From: Acetobacteraceae bacterium
GTDB taxonomy: Bacteria; Pseudomonadota; Alphaproteobacteria; Acetobacterales; Acetobacteraceae
Assembly: GCA_024280945.1 (NCBI GenBank)
Contig: JAMXLO010000115.1
Span: forward strand, 1-64,000
Direction: 5' to 3'
Length of the DNA: 64,000 nt
The position numbers were made by a program, and so were the translations under genes. Each line of letters starts with the position of its first letter. Position 1 is the first letter of the stretch. Positions 35,025 to 43,593 of this stretch are shown here, in pieces. The notes beneath the pieces are model-generated. The model was not told where the DNA came from, searched no databases, and was given only the letters and a program-made list of their open reading frames with translations.

Positions 35025-37157
35025 ATGAGCAGCACCCTTTACACTCCCGACGAGGTCTTGGCGGAGCAGACCTTTCTGCACGATGCATTCGTCAAGCTGC
35101 GGCGGCGCAAATGGTCGATCCTGCTGACGGGTATCGTGCTGTCGGTGATTCTCGGCGCGAGCATCCAGATGCTGCCGAAGAAATACCACGGCGTCGCCAC
35201 AGTGGAGGCCGACTCGCCGACGCCGCAGGCGGTCCCGACCTCGGCAATGCTGCGCGATCAGCAGTTCAGCGATTACACGCTGGGGTCGGAACTGACGATC
35301 CTTAAATCGCCTGAACTGTTGCTTTCTGTGATCCATAAGCTGGATCTGATCAATGATCCGGAGTTCAACCCGCCCAGGCACTCCTGGATCAACGATGCGC
35401 AGGACACGATCAACAGGTGGTTGCAGACATGGCTACCTAACAACAGCCCGCCCTCACTTACCAACTCGGAGCGAGAACTGGGCGAGACGCTGGCCGCCCT
35501 TCGCAGCAAGGTGACCTTCGAGCCGGTGCCGCATTCGAGAGACATCCAGATCACCGTGTCCCTGCGTGATAACCGCAAGGCGGCGGCGATCGCGAATGCC
35601 ATCGCCGATGCGTATATCGCCAATCACATGGGCTTTGCCGAGCAGATCATGCAGCAGGTGCATGGCTATACCGGCGCGCACCTCATCGAGCTGGGTAAGG
35701 ATGCTTCGCAGAAGGCGCAGATCGTTGCTCAGTTCAAGAATGACCACAACATCATCACCGGCCGCGAAGCGCCGCTGATCCAGGAGCAGATCACCCAGGT
35801 CAGCACCGACCTGATCAACGCCCGAGCACAGCTGGCTGCGCTGCACGGCCGCTATGACACGGCACGCAACAGCGATCCCGAGACGCTTGCCGCGGTGCTG
35901 GGCTCCCAGACTATCAACCGGCTGCGCGAGCAGCAGGCGCTGATCGGCGCGCAGCGCGCCGCTCTGGCGTCGAACTATGTCGCGAACAATCCGACTCTGG
36001 GCCGGCTGAATGCGCAGTATGCAGACGTCGAGCAGAAGATCCGTCAGGAGGCGCAGCGCATGGTGACCAGCCTGAAGAGCGACATCCAGTCGCAGGAGGC
36101 TTCCGTGCAGTCGCTGACCGCGCGCCTCGCCGAATTGCATCGGCAAATCGGCGCGGCCAACGATGCGATGGCGATGCTGATCCCGCTGCAGCGCGCGGCG
36201 GATGCGGCGGCCGATATGTACGACACCTATGCCAGGACTCTACGGCAGACCGATGCCTCGATGCTGATCCCGGCGACCACAGTGCGCGTGGCGGCGCGCT
36301 CCGAGGTGCCGATCTATGCCGCGTTCCCCAACAACATGATCATGCTGCCAGCCTCGACGCTGATCGCGTTCGGCATCGCCGGCCTGATCGGCTGGGTGCG
36401 CGAGACCAACCGCAAGGGTCTCGTGAGCATGAATCAGGTGGAGGTGGTGCTGGACCTGCCGACGCTTGGTATGCTGCCACGGTTCGACAGCCACAACGAG
36501 GTGATCTACCTCGACGCGGTTGAGCAGCTGTTCAACCGGCTGTGGCTGATGGACCGGCCGCGCAGCATTCTGGTAACCTCGGCGCGACCGGAGGAAGGCA
36601 AGACCACCACCGCCTGGGCGCTGGCCAAGGCCGCCGCCGACCGCGACATCCGGGTGCTGCTGATCGATGCGGACATGCGCTCCGGGCGAAAGACGCAGGC
36701 GGCCCGCAGCGTCAGCGTGACCGGCCTGGCCGACGTCCTGCGCGGACAGGCCGATATGCGCGATGTGGTGCAGCGCAATCCGGACAGCGCCAACCTGACT
36801 CTGCTGCCGGCCGGCCACCCCAAAGGCATCCCAACACGGTTGCTGGCGCTCGACAGCTTCAACCGGCTGCTCGAGACCTCCTGCCAGAGCTATGATCTGG
36901 TGATCATCGACAGCCCGCCCAGCTTCGTCGGCGGCGATTGCTGGCTGCTGAGCCAGAAGGTCGACAAGACCGTGCTGATCGCCAAGTGGGGCTCGACCAC
37001 TGCCGAGGAGATCCACGAGGCGGTGCGCAAGCAACTGCATCGCGACACCTTTGCCGGCGTCGTCCTGAACATGGTGAACCCACGCCAGAACGTCAGGTAT
37101 GGCCATCCGGACTCGCTCTACCACTCGAGGGAGATCACCCGTTACTACAAGTCATGA
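35025..37157 (+). CDS. Polysaccharide co-polymerase with tyrosine-kinase domain (Wzc type)
   Basis: Bacterial tyrosine kinase and chain-length regulator in one 710-residue chain. N-terminal Wzz domain with helix 1 at about residues 27-47, a long periplasmic coiled-coil part, and helix 2 at about 436-456. The cytoplasmic kinase has Walker A ARPEEGKTTTA (about 520), Walker A' LLIDADMRSG (about 545) and Walker B DLVIIDSPP. The C-terminus has a modest tyrosine cluster (YGHPDSLYHS, ITRYYKS) for autophosphorylation. It controls export and polymer length with the Wzy-like protein, whose gene overlaps its stop by 4 bases. Confidence 0.93.
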   Translation: MSSTLYTPDEVLAEQTFLHDAFVKLRRRKWSILLTGIVLSVILGASIQMLPKKYHGVATVEADSPTPQAVPTSAMLRDQQFSDYTLGSELTILKSPELLLSVIHKLDLINDPEFNPPRHSWINDAQDTINRWLQTWLPNNSPPSLTNSERELGETLAALRSKVTFEPVPHSRDIQITVSLRDNRKAAAIANAIADAYIANHMGFAEQIMQQVHGYTGAHLIELGKDASQKAQIVAQFKNDHNIITGREAPLIQEQITQVSTDLINARAQLAALHGRYDTARNSDPETLAAVLGSQTINRLREQQALIGAQRAALASNYVANNPTLGRLNAQYADVEQKIRQEAQRMVTSLKSDIQSQEASVQSLTARLAELHRQIGAANDAMAMLIPLQRAADAAADMYDTYARTLRQTDASMLIPATTVRVAARSEVPIYAAFPNNMIMLPASTLIAFGIAGLIGWVRETNRKGLVSMNQVEVVLDLPTLGMLPRFDSHNEVIYLDAVEQLFNRLWLMDRPRSILVTSARPEEGKTTTAWALAKAAADRDIRVLLIDADMRSGRKTQAARSVSVTGLADVLRGQADMRDVVQRNPDSANLTLLPAGHPKGIPTRLLALDSFNRLLETSCQSYDLVIIDSPPSFVGGDCWLLSQKVDKTVLIAKWGSTTAEEIHEAVRKQLHRDTFAGVVLNMVNPRQNVRYGHPDSLYHSREITRYYKS

Positions 37158-38677
37158 GCGCCGTTACGCAGCTGCAGCCATATGTCGAAATGCCGACCGG
37201 CACTGCCATTCGGCATGCACTGAAATGGCAGGTCATCGGCCTTGTCCTGCTGGGGTACCATGTCTTCTTGGTGAAGCAGAGCCTGGCGTTCGTGGTGGTC
37301 ATGCCCATCCTGCTCGCGGTGCTCTATAACAACGCGCCGCTTGCAGGACTGCTGGTCTACTTTCAGTTCCTCATCTACCAGAACCTGGTTATCGCCCTCG
37401 GCGCCGTCGACATGCCAGCCCTGAACTACACGGTGTTGGCAGGTACCAACTTCCTGGCCATCACCCTGATGGCTGCAATTGGTGCGGGCCGGTTGTTCCG
37501 GCCTCCATGGCGGAACCGGGTCCCCGGCATCATGCTCGCTATTATACTCGCGGTGCTGCTGGCGGGATGCTACGCCGCAGTCGGTGCGCTGCGTGCCGGG
37601 CCGACATCGGCAGCAATCTACTTTCGCGAGTTCATCGGGCCGGCCTGTGCGGCCATGGTTGGGCTCGACATCGGCCGGATTTGGGGCTTCCGCACCATCA
37701 CGATCGGACTGCTGATCAGCGTTATCCTCAGTCTCTTCGTTACCCTGTTAGAGCTTGGCATGCCCGCCGACTATTACCGCTGGATCAACGCCGTAGACTA
37801 CCAGAACCTCACAGCCTCCTGCTGCATCGACAGAAAGATCTATAGCCCTCTCGATGTCATCGACCAGAATCTCACGACCTGGTTCAACTTCACCTGGGAC
37901 AGTGCCGACCTGGCTGCTGCAACGTCCTCCCGCTTCAAGTCCAGCCTGATGAACTCGGTCAGTTACGCCTATATTCTGGCTCTCGCCGGCGTCGCCGCAA
38001 TCAGCCTGCGCCAATATCTGTGGTTGATCGTGCTTGTACCGCTCCTGCTAGCAGCCGGTGTCAAAGGGGCGGCGATCCTCTTCATTTTCTCTTTCTGTCT
38101 TTGGACGATATTGTCCACCACCGGCAGCGCGAAATTCACCTTGGTCAGCACACTGGTGCTGCTGACCCTTTACGTTGTCTATGGACTGAGCCGCGGGTTG
38201 GAACTCGGCGATTTCCATGCCATCGGCTTTCTTGGTGGATGGCGTGGATTTCTGAGCAACCCCCTTGGGCACGGGCTGGGTGTCGGTGGCAATCTGTCTG
38301 AGGCGGCTGCGAAAATGCCAGATTGGACTGGAGCCGGCGGAATGCAGAGTGCGGGTGCAGATTTTGGCCTGGAGTCCGCCGTCGGGGTGCTGATCTATCA
38401 GATGGGCATTGGTTCACTGGCGGTCTTCGCCGTATTCTTCTGTCTGCTGAAGGCCGCGCCTTTCCTGAGACATAAGCCGCAGGGGCGCGATATATGGTTT
38501 CTCGCCCTGGCAACGGTCATCGTCAACGGCGTGTTCCAGGAGGAGGCTTATGCACCGACTGCCGCCGGGTTGATCGCGCTGGTTTGCGCTGTGGTGCTGA
38601 TGAACGCGCGACGCCAGGCAGTATCATTGAGCAGTCTGGCCTCCCGAGGGCTGACAATGCGCCCGGCATCTGTCTGA
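37154..38677 (+). CDS. Wzy-like polysaccharide polymerase / O-antigen ligase-type membrane protein
   Basis: A 507-residue protein with roughly 10-12 membrane helices and few conserved motifs, as expected for Wzy polymerases. Near the C-terminus a periplasmic loop after FLSNPLGHGLGVGGN is followed by SAVGVLIYQMGIG, matching the layout of O-antigen polymerase/ligase (Wzy_C) proteins. ATG 37154 overlaps the Wzc stop (ATGA), so they are translationally coupled. It probably joins repeat units built by the WecA/WecG module. No flippase (Wzx) or outer-membrane channel (Wza) is seen here. Confidence 0.8.
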   Translation: MSAVTQLQPYVEMPTGTAIRHALKWQVIGLVLLGYHVFLVKQSLAFVVVMPILLAVLYNNAPLAGLLVYFQFLIYQNLVIALGAVDMPALNYTVLAGTNFLAITLMAAIGAGRLFRPPWRNRVPGIMLAIILAVLLAGCYAAVGALRAGPTSAAIYFREFIGPACAAMVGLDIGRIWGFRTITIGLLISVILSLFVTLLELGMPADYYRWINAVDYQNLTASCCIDRKIYSPLDVIDQNLTTWFNFTWDSADLAAATSSRFKSSLMNSVSYAYILALAGVAAISLRQYLWLIVLVPLLLAAGVKGAAILFIFSFCLWTILSTTGSAKFTLVSTLVLLTLYVVYGLSRGLELGDFHAIGFLGGWRGFLSNPLGHGLGVGGNLSEAAAKMPDWTGAGGMQSAGADFGLESAVGVLIYQMGIGSLAVFAVFFCLLKAAPFLRHKPQGRDIWFLALATVIVNGVFQEEAYAPTAAGLIALVCAVVLMNARRQAVSLSSLASRGLTMRPASV

Positions 38678-38709
38678 CGCACGACGGACATGGACCCCGT
38701 AGGGACCAC

Positions 38710-40149
38710 TCAAAGCTTGGCGCCTGAGCTGTTGGGCGCGAGGAGTTGCTCCTCCTGTCCCCGCAGGTCCCGACCCTGCAACGCGGCGACCCCCAGCCGC
38801 GCATACAACAACAGTTCGCGCCAGCGGGCAGCATAGGACATGATGCAACGGCGGGTCAGTAGTCCCCGTAAGGGGATAACTTCCGATTCGTACCAGGACA
38901 GTAGTCCGCTGAACAGGTTAAGTCGCTTCATATCGGCTTTGGTGGCCTGCCAGCGTAGCCTCTTGCTGATCCCCGCATGGCCGAACATCCGCTCCATCAG
39001 GGCCTGCCTGAACACGACTGCTGGGATCACGACCCGCATCATCATTGGGTCCATCGCTTCCGGATCCACCACTGTCACCGTGCGAGCCCACAGATCGAAC
39101 AAGAAGCCCTGTCGCTTTTCACCCGCGTGGACATCGAACAGCACCGGACGCCCCCGAAAGCGGATGCGCCAGAAGAACGGGACTGCTTTCGCGATTTCCC
39201 CCAGGCGACGCTTTACGACGTCTTCGCGAATCCGAACCCGAGCCTCGCGTTGATAGGTGCGTTCGAGGCTCGATTGCTTTGCCTCCAGGTAAGCCGCAAG
39301 CCAACGGTCCCGGTTTTCAAGCCATGGCGAGGGTCTGACGTTGAAACCCTCACCGCTGTCCCACGAATCGCCTGACGTCATCACCCTGAGCTCGGTGGGA
39401 AAGGGATGCTCCCGCTGGTAGCGCTCGAACGCTCGCGCTACCACGTCTGGCCCGACGATTTGCCGGTTGAACTCCCAGGTGTCCTTGTGCAAGTGACAGT
39501 GGTTGCTGGCGAACGGGACAGCGCATCTTGGCTGCACCCGGTGCATGAAGGCGCAAAACGCCCGACTGTAGCTCTCGGAATCATCAGCGGCGTATTCGGG
39601 AGCATCGAGACAGCGGAATGTGCTGCGGGGATTGGCGGAGCTGTGGCTTCGGAGCGCAAAGTCGATGCGCGGATGCCGGCGCAGAATCTGGCCCAGTGGA
39701 CCGCCCATGAATTTGGCGTCGTTCGCGTTCAAGATCACCGCGTCCTCGGCTTCGATGACGATGGCGCTGTCTGTAAAGGGAGAAAACTGGTACGAGGTAA
39801 CAGCGAGCTCTGGGCCAAGCTGGCATCGCCGTGCATGCCTCAGCTCTGTCACATTTGTGAAGCCAATGCGATGCAGATCGTCCCTGATCCTCGTATAGCG
39901 ATCGAAGGGGATCAGGATCGGGGTCTCGCGGTTGAAAAGCTTTAGCGATGCGCCATGAAAGTGATCCCAATGGATGTGGGTGAGATAGATCCAGTCCGGT
40001 CGCAGCGATGTAACGAGCTCCGGTTCGACCGGAGGATAGTTCCACCATGACCGCCAGTAGCAGCTGCCGATCAGCCAAGGGTCACAAATCAGCTGCCGGC
40101 CTTGGCCTTCGATCATTAGTCCCGCATGGGAGAGGATGGTCATCCGCAC
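38710..40149 (-). CDS. MBL-fold protein resembling the C-terminal half of CMP-sialate hydroxylase
   Basis: A 479-residue metallo-beta-lactamase-fold protein. Metal motif THIHWDHFHG (H-x-H-x-D-H) lies at about residues 56-65. Around it, CDPWLIG...SWWNYPP and YLTHIHWDHFHGASLKLF, and later FMHRVQPRCAVPFAS, line up in order with the non-Rieske half of CMP-N-acetylneuraminate hydroxylase (judged by eye). No Rieske iron-sulphur motif is present. The C-terminal VDPEAMDPMMMRVVIP region recalls a lipid/SCP2-like module. It follows the glycosidase-like gene, 124 bases away, and probably tailors the polysaccharide. Function not established. Confidence 0.7.
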   Translation of the reverse strand: MRMTILSHAGLMIEGQGRQLICDPWLIGSCYWRSWWNYPPVEPELVTSLRPDWIYLTHIHWDHFHGASLKLFNRETPILIPFDRYTRIRDDLHRIGFTNVTELRHARRCQLGPELAVTSYQFSPFTDSAIVIEAEDAVILNANDAKFMGGPLGQILRRHPRIDFALRSHSSANPRSTFRCLDAPEYAADDSESYSRAFCAFMHRVQPRCAVPFASNHCHLHKDTWEFNRQIVGPDVVARAFERYQREHPFPTELRVMTSGDSWDSGEGFNVRPSPWLENRDRWLAAYLEAKQSSLERTYQREARVRIREDVVKRRLGEIAKAVPFFWRIRFRGRPVLFDVHAGEKRQGFLFDLWARTVTVVDPEAMDPMMMRVVIPAVVFRQALMERMFGHAGISKRLRWQATKADMKRLNLFSGLLSWYESEVIPLRGLLTRRCIMSYAARWRELLLYARLGVAALQGRDLRGQEEQLLAPNSSGAKL

Positions 40150-40273
40150 GGCAGGAACTCCTCAAACACTGGACTGACCTGCGTGTGTTTCAACAATCTT
40201 GTCCCAGCACAGTCAATTCACGGCTGGCTGCTAAGGGACCCGCTGGACCGCCGGCACGTTGCGTCGCTCGCCA

Positions 40274-41725
40274 TCATGTCGAGATAATGGTCACGCTGGG
40301 ATCAGGAAACTGCATAGCTTCGGTCACCCCGGCCGTCACTCGGACGGTCCCGCGATTGCCATCCTGACCGACCCGTGCTGACTCGGTCATTTGCCATACG
40401 TGGACGGTGCCGTTACCGCTCGCGTTCACCGGCCATTGGCTCAAAGCGACCGTTCCCCTCTGGTGACCCTGACCCTGGTTCACGATCATAACCGAACAGC
40501 GCCCGGTCGCCGGCGTCACCGCGCACGTCAACAGTCCGCTGCTGTTGTTCGGCACATTCCATCGCGGCCCATGGATCGTTCGCACGCCTTGCGCGTGAAG
40601 ATAGGCGAATGGTGTGAGCGCCATTGGCCCATAGCCTTGTTCGGGGTCTCGGACAAAGCCGCATGTGCCGTCTCCGAAGGCATCCCAAATGCACGCCCAG
40701 AACGGAACGGGCGAGCCATTGATGCTCTGTACCAATACACGGGCAGACCACATGGCGCCGACATAGTTGTGCTGACTGGCTGCCCGGCAATCCCAATCGG
40801 CATTGTATCCGCCTATCATCGCTGCTCTGGGCAGATACGGCATATTGCGGGCTATGCGGTTGATATCATCCGCGGCCCGAGACGCGTAGTTGGTCGTCGA
40901 CGACCAGAGTTGCCTTCCGGGGTCAGCGGCACGCGACGAACCGAACGGGTACATATTCCAGGTGCAGACATCGACGTGGGTGTCCGACATGAACTGAGGC
41001 AGAAAATGGCCGGCAGAACTCGTCCCGGGGCCGCATATCACCAGGTCAGAGCTGACAGATTTGATCCTGGGGATTGCCGCTTTGTAATACGAGGCAACGA
41101 CCGACGCCTCATAATGGCCGTCGGGCTCATCCGAGCCAACGAACCCGACGAGTGGCAGGCGCCGGCCATTCGCCATGGTGCAGCTGCTGAGGTAACGCGC
41201 CAGATTGCCCAGACAATTGCCATAAGACGCAGGGTCGGCAACGCCAACGACATCGCTCCAGTTCAGTCCAATGACAATTCCGCTGACGCCGAGTGGATCG
41301 ACCTTGTGGAAATTGTTGATCAGGTTCGCCCAGGCTGGCTGATTCACCGTGCTATCACCGTTGAACCAACGTGTATCAGGGCGTTGTGGCAGGTTGCCGT
41401 TGAAGTACCACAGCCCCGGGTTCACCTGGGCCATCAATGACGTGTAGGTCGCGTTGGCAAATACCGCGAAGCTCGCGTTTCCTGCTCCGCCGGTCGACGC
41501 TCCCCACATCCGCTGCGAAATCGATTGTTGGCCGCGTCCGCCGCGGGGGTAGGTCATTGGCGACGAGAAATCCACGGTCAGGAATGGACTGGATGCCGCA
41601 GGACCGGTTTCTGCCGAATCCCCGGATGTCGTGCCGCTGCGCCGTGGCCATCGGACCAGAGTGCCCAGGCCAACGGCGCACATCAGATCGCGCCGCAGCA
41701 CACTGTCAGTCTCGCTTATCTGCAT
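40274..41725 (-). CDS. Secreted glycoside-hydrolase-like (beta/alpha)8 protein
   Basis: A 483-residue protein with a Tat-like N-terminus (LRRDLMCAVGLGTLV). The body looks like a clan GH-A barrel (GH39/GH79 region) with a C-terminal beta domain. An acid/base glutamate candidate lies in VGFVGSDEPDGHYE (E about 199), and DVCTWNMYPFG marks a later strand. At the expected nucleophile strand the text is AAMIGGYNADWDC (about residue 303), where active relatives commonly have E-Y-N; here a glycine precedes YN. It may be inactive, use another residue, or be a binder. Located in the polysaccharide locus, so it may trim or release polymer. Confidence 0.6.
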   Translation of the reverse strand: MQISETDSVLRRDLMCAVGLGTLVRWPRRSGTTSGDSAETGPAASSPFLTVDFSSPMTYPRGGRGQQSISQRMWGASTGGAGNASFAVFANATYTSLMAQVNPGLWYFNGNLPQRPDTRWFNGDSTVNQPAWANLINNFHKVDPLGVSGIVIGLNWSDVVGVADPASYGNCLGNLARYLSSCTMANGRRLPLVGFVGSDEPDGHYEASVVASYYKAAIPRIKSVSSDLVICGPGTSSAGHFLPQFMSDTHVDVCTWNMYPFGSSRAADPGRQLWSSTTNYASRAADDINRIARNMPYLPRAAMIGGYNADWDCRAASQHNYVGAMWSARVLVQSINGSPVPFWACIWDAFGDGTCGFVRDPEQGYGPMALTPFAYLHAQGVRTIHGPRWNVPNNSSGLLTCAVTPATGRCSVMIVNQGQGHQRGTVALSQWPVNASGNGTVHVWQMTESARVGQDGNRGTVRVTAGVTEAMQFPDPSVTIIST

Positions 41726-41908
41726 GATGGACTTCTCGATGAGCAGTGACGACCATGCTACGAACTACAGTCGCCTGTGGCGACTGCCCGCGCAACCGCA
41801 TCAGCGCAAATTGACAGGCCGACAAAGCAACTACTCTCGCCGCCACCAGGTTCGGCACTCACGATCCGATGGTGGCGAGGATCGGCCAGGCTACAAATTG
41901 ATAGGATC

Positions 41909-42304
41909 TTACCGGCGCAATGCCTTGATGAGCTGTGCCTTGTTCATTCGCGACCTGCCCGGGATCTTCCTGCGCACCGCCTGCTGATAGAGTTGCGCCC
42001 GGGTTGGCCCGCTCGATCTTGTTCCCCGCCGCGATTGCGTTGGCTTGCGGCGCATCGACGCCCGACCTTCCTTCCTCTGCTGTGCGGTCTGTCCGCGCCT
42101 CTCCTTCGACTTGGTTCGCGAATATTGACGCCGATTCTTCTGCTTCGATTGCCGATTGGATGCGCCGGCCTCGCTGAGCGCGATCGCAACTGCCCGGCGT
42201 CTGCTCTTCACTTTGCCGCCGCGGCTGCTTTCTAGCTCTCCATGTTTCCATTCGTGCATGACGCGCGCGACGCTCTTGCGTTGTGCGCTGCTTTGCTTCG
42301 CCAT
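41909..42304 (-). CDS. DUF6496 basic protein with C-terminal SAP/Rho-N-like motif
   Basis: A 131-residue, extremely Lys/Arg-rich protein. The N-terminus (SVARVMHEWKHGELESSRGGKV) is the DUF6496 signature. The middle is a low-complexity basic linker (RQSKQKNRRQYSRTKSKERRG). The end, TRAQLYQQAVRRKIPGRSRMNKAQLIKAL, resembles the Rho N-terminal/SAP-like nucleic-acid-binding fold. A DNA- or RNA-binding, histone-like role is likely. It is downstream of a YciE-type gene on the same strand (66 bases), suggesting a stress or stationary-phase pair. Confidence 0.78.
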   Translation of the reverse strand: MAKQSSAQRKSVARVMHEWKHGELESSRGGKVKSRRRAVAIALSEAGASNRQSKQKNRRQYSRTKSKERRGQTAQQRKEGRASMRRKPTQSRRGTRSSGPTRAQLYQQAVRRKIPGRSRMNKAQLIKALRR

Positions 42305-42370
42305 GATATGCTCCCTGACATTCAGGAAGATACGCCAGCGGCCGCCCGCCGATGGCGCATCTGCTGGCCC

Positions 42371-42871
42371 TCAGGCTGCCTGTTTGATCGCTTCTTGATT
42401 GATGTCGCGCATCGCCAGCTCATTCAGCAGCGTGTCGGCCTTCTTCTCCTCCTCCAGCGTCTCTTGCATGAGTTTCGCGACCTCGTCGGCGCCGACCGCC
42501 TGCGCCCAAGCTATAATCGTGCCATAACGGGCCATCTCGTAATGCTCGACTGCCTGAGCACTCGCCAGGATACCGGCATCGCGGACCCCACCCTCCGGCA
42601 TCGCTTCGACAACTTCCTCGCCTTCCTCTATGATTCCGTTGATCGCCTCGCAGGTCTGACCGCGCGCACGCTTGCCAAGCAGCTCGAATGCCTTTTGCAG
42701 TCGCTCAACCTGCCCCTGGGTCTCCTCCCGGTGGTGCATGAGCGCGTCCTTCAGTTCTGTATTCGGCGTGGCCTTCGCCATCTTTGGCAGTGCCTTTAAG
42801 ATCTGTCGTTCGGCATAGTAGACGTCCTGCATGAACAGAAGCAGAAGGTCATTAAGTGTCTTCGTCGCCAT
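42371..42871 (-). CDS. YciE/YciF ferritin-like protein (DUF892)
   Basis: A 166-residue four-helix ferritin-like protein. Family start LNDLLLLFMQDVYYAERQILKALPKMAK, then helices with HHREETQGQVERL, AVEHYEMARYGTI and LEEEKKADTLLNELA giving the E/H metal-ligand pattern. ATG 42871 has GAGGA six bases upstream; the open frame continues upstream but is not family-like. Members are stress-induced, probably di-iron proteins. Followed by the DUF6496 gene. Confidence 0.9.
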   Translation of the reverse strand: MATKTLNDLLLLFMQDVYYAERQILKALPKMAKATPNTELKDALMHHREETQGQVERLQKAFELLGKRARGQTCEAINGIIEEGEEVVEAMPEGGVRDAGILASAQAVEHYEMARYGTIIAWAQAVGADEVAKLMQETLEEEKKADTLLNELAMRDINQEAIKQAA

Positions 42872-43029
42872 CGTATCCTCGTGTCTGCGGATGTGAGACG
42901 AAGCCAGAACAACGCGCTCACAAGGTCGTTCTGGCATTTCCCCGCACAACCACGTGTGCGCAACACCGTTTTGCCCCCGGCGGCGTCCCAGTGCTTCGTG
43001 GGTCGATGTGACATGAGGGAGTGACCTGC

Positions 43030-43587
43030 ATGACGCCCGAGCGATTTGTTGAAGGCTACGCAATCGTTTCGGAAGACGGGATGCTGGCGGATGCCGCGCG
43101 CCACATGCCCGACTCACTCAAGTTTCGTGCTGATCAGCGGTTCTTCGAGCAAGGTCTTGATGCCGACGACGTCGTGGTGCATGGACGACATTCGCAGGAA
43201 CGCTTTGCGCGCTCACCGCTGCGCCAGAGGCTGATCCTGACCAGGCGGGTTCACGGCATCGCGCCACATCCCTCGAACAGCCGGGCGCGGTACTGGAACC
43301 CCGCAGGTGCTTCGTTCGATGAAGCCCTGGCTGATCTCCGGGAGCCGAAAGCCCGCATCGGAGTGATCGGCGGCACCGATGTGTTCGGTCTTTTTCTGGG
43401 CATGTTCGACATGTTCCACCTGACCCGGGCGCCGGGTGTTTGGCTTCCCGGCGGCCGCCCGGTGTTTCCCGGGGTGCCGGCCCGGCGTCCCGAGGAGGTC
43501 CTGGCGCAGCATGGGTTCGAGCCCGGCCCGGTTCAGCTGCTGGACCCTGAACACAATCTGACGCTGGTCACCTGGCAGCGTCGCTGA
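43030..43587 (+). CDS. Dihydrofolate-reductase-like protein (RibD C-terminal fold)
   Basis: A 185-residue protein of the DHFR/RibD_C superfamily. Typical pieces: GYAIVSEDGMLAD at the N-terminus, VVVHGRHSQE (cofactor strand), RLILTRRV, and IGVIGGTDVFGLFLGMFDMFHLTRAPGVWLPGGRPVFPG, which matches the late GG-x-x-(I/V) loop. It may be an NADPH-dependent reductase of a pteridine or pyrimidine, and true folate activity is unproven. ATG 43030 with GAGGGAG eight bases upstream. It converges on the AsmA gene with only 6 bases between stops. Confidence 0.75.
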   Translation: MTPERFVEGYAIVSEDGMLADAARHMPDSLKFRADQRFFEQGLDADDVVVHGRHSQERFARSPLRQRLILTRRVHGIAPHPSNSRARYWNPAGASFDEALADLREPKARIGVIGGTDVFGLFLGMFDMFHLTRAPGVWLPGGRPVFPGVPARRPEEVLAQHGFEPGPVQLLDPEHNLTLVTWQRR

Positions 43588-43593
43588 GCCAGG

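Noticed and set aside
38665-38712. Possible terminator between the Wzy-like and MBL genes (GGACCCC...GGGACC)
   Set aside because: Arms are mismatched and there is no T run.
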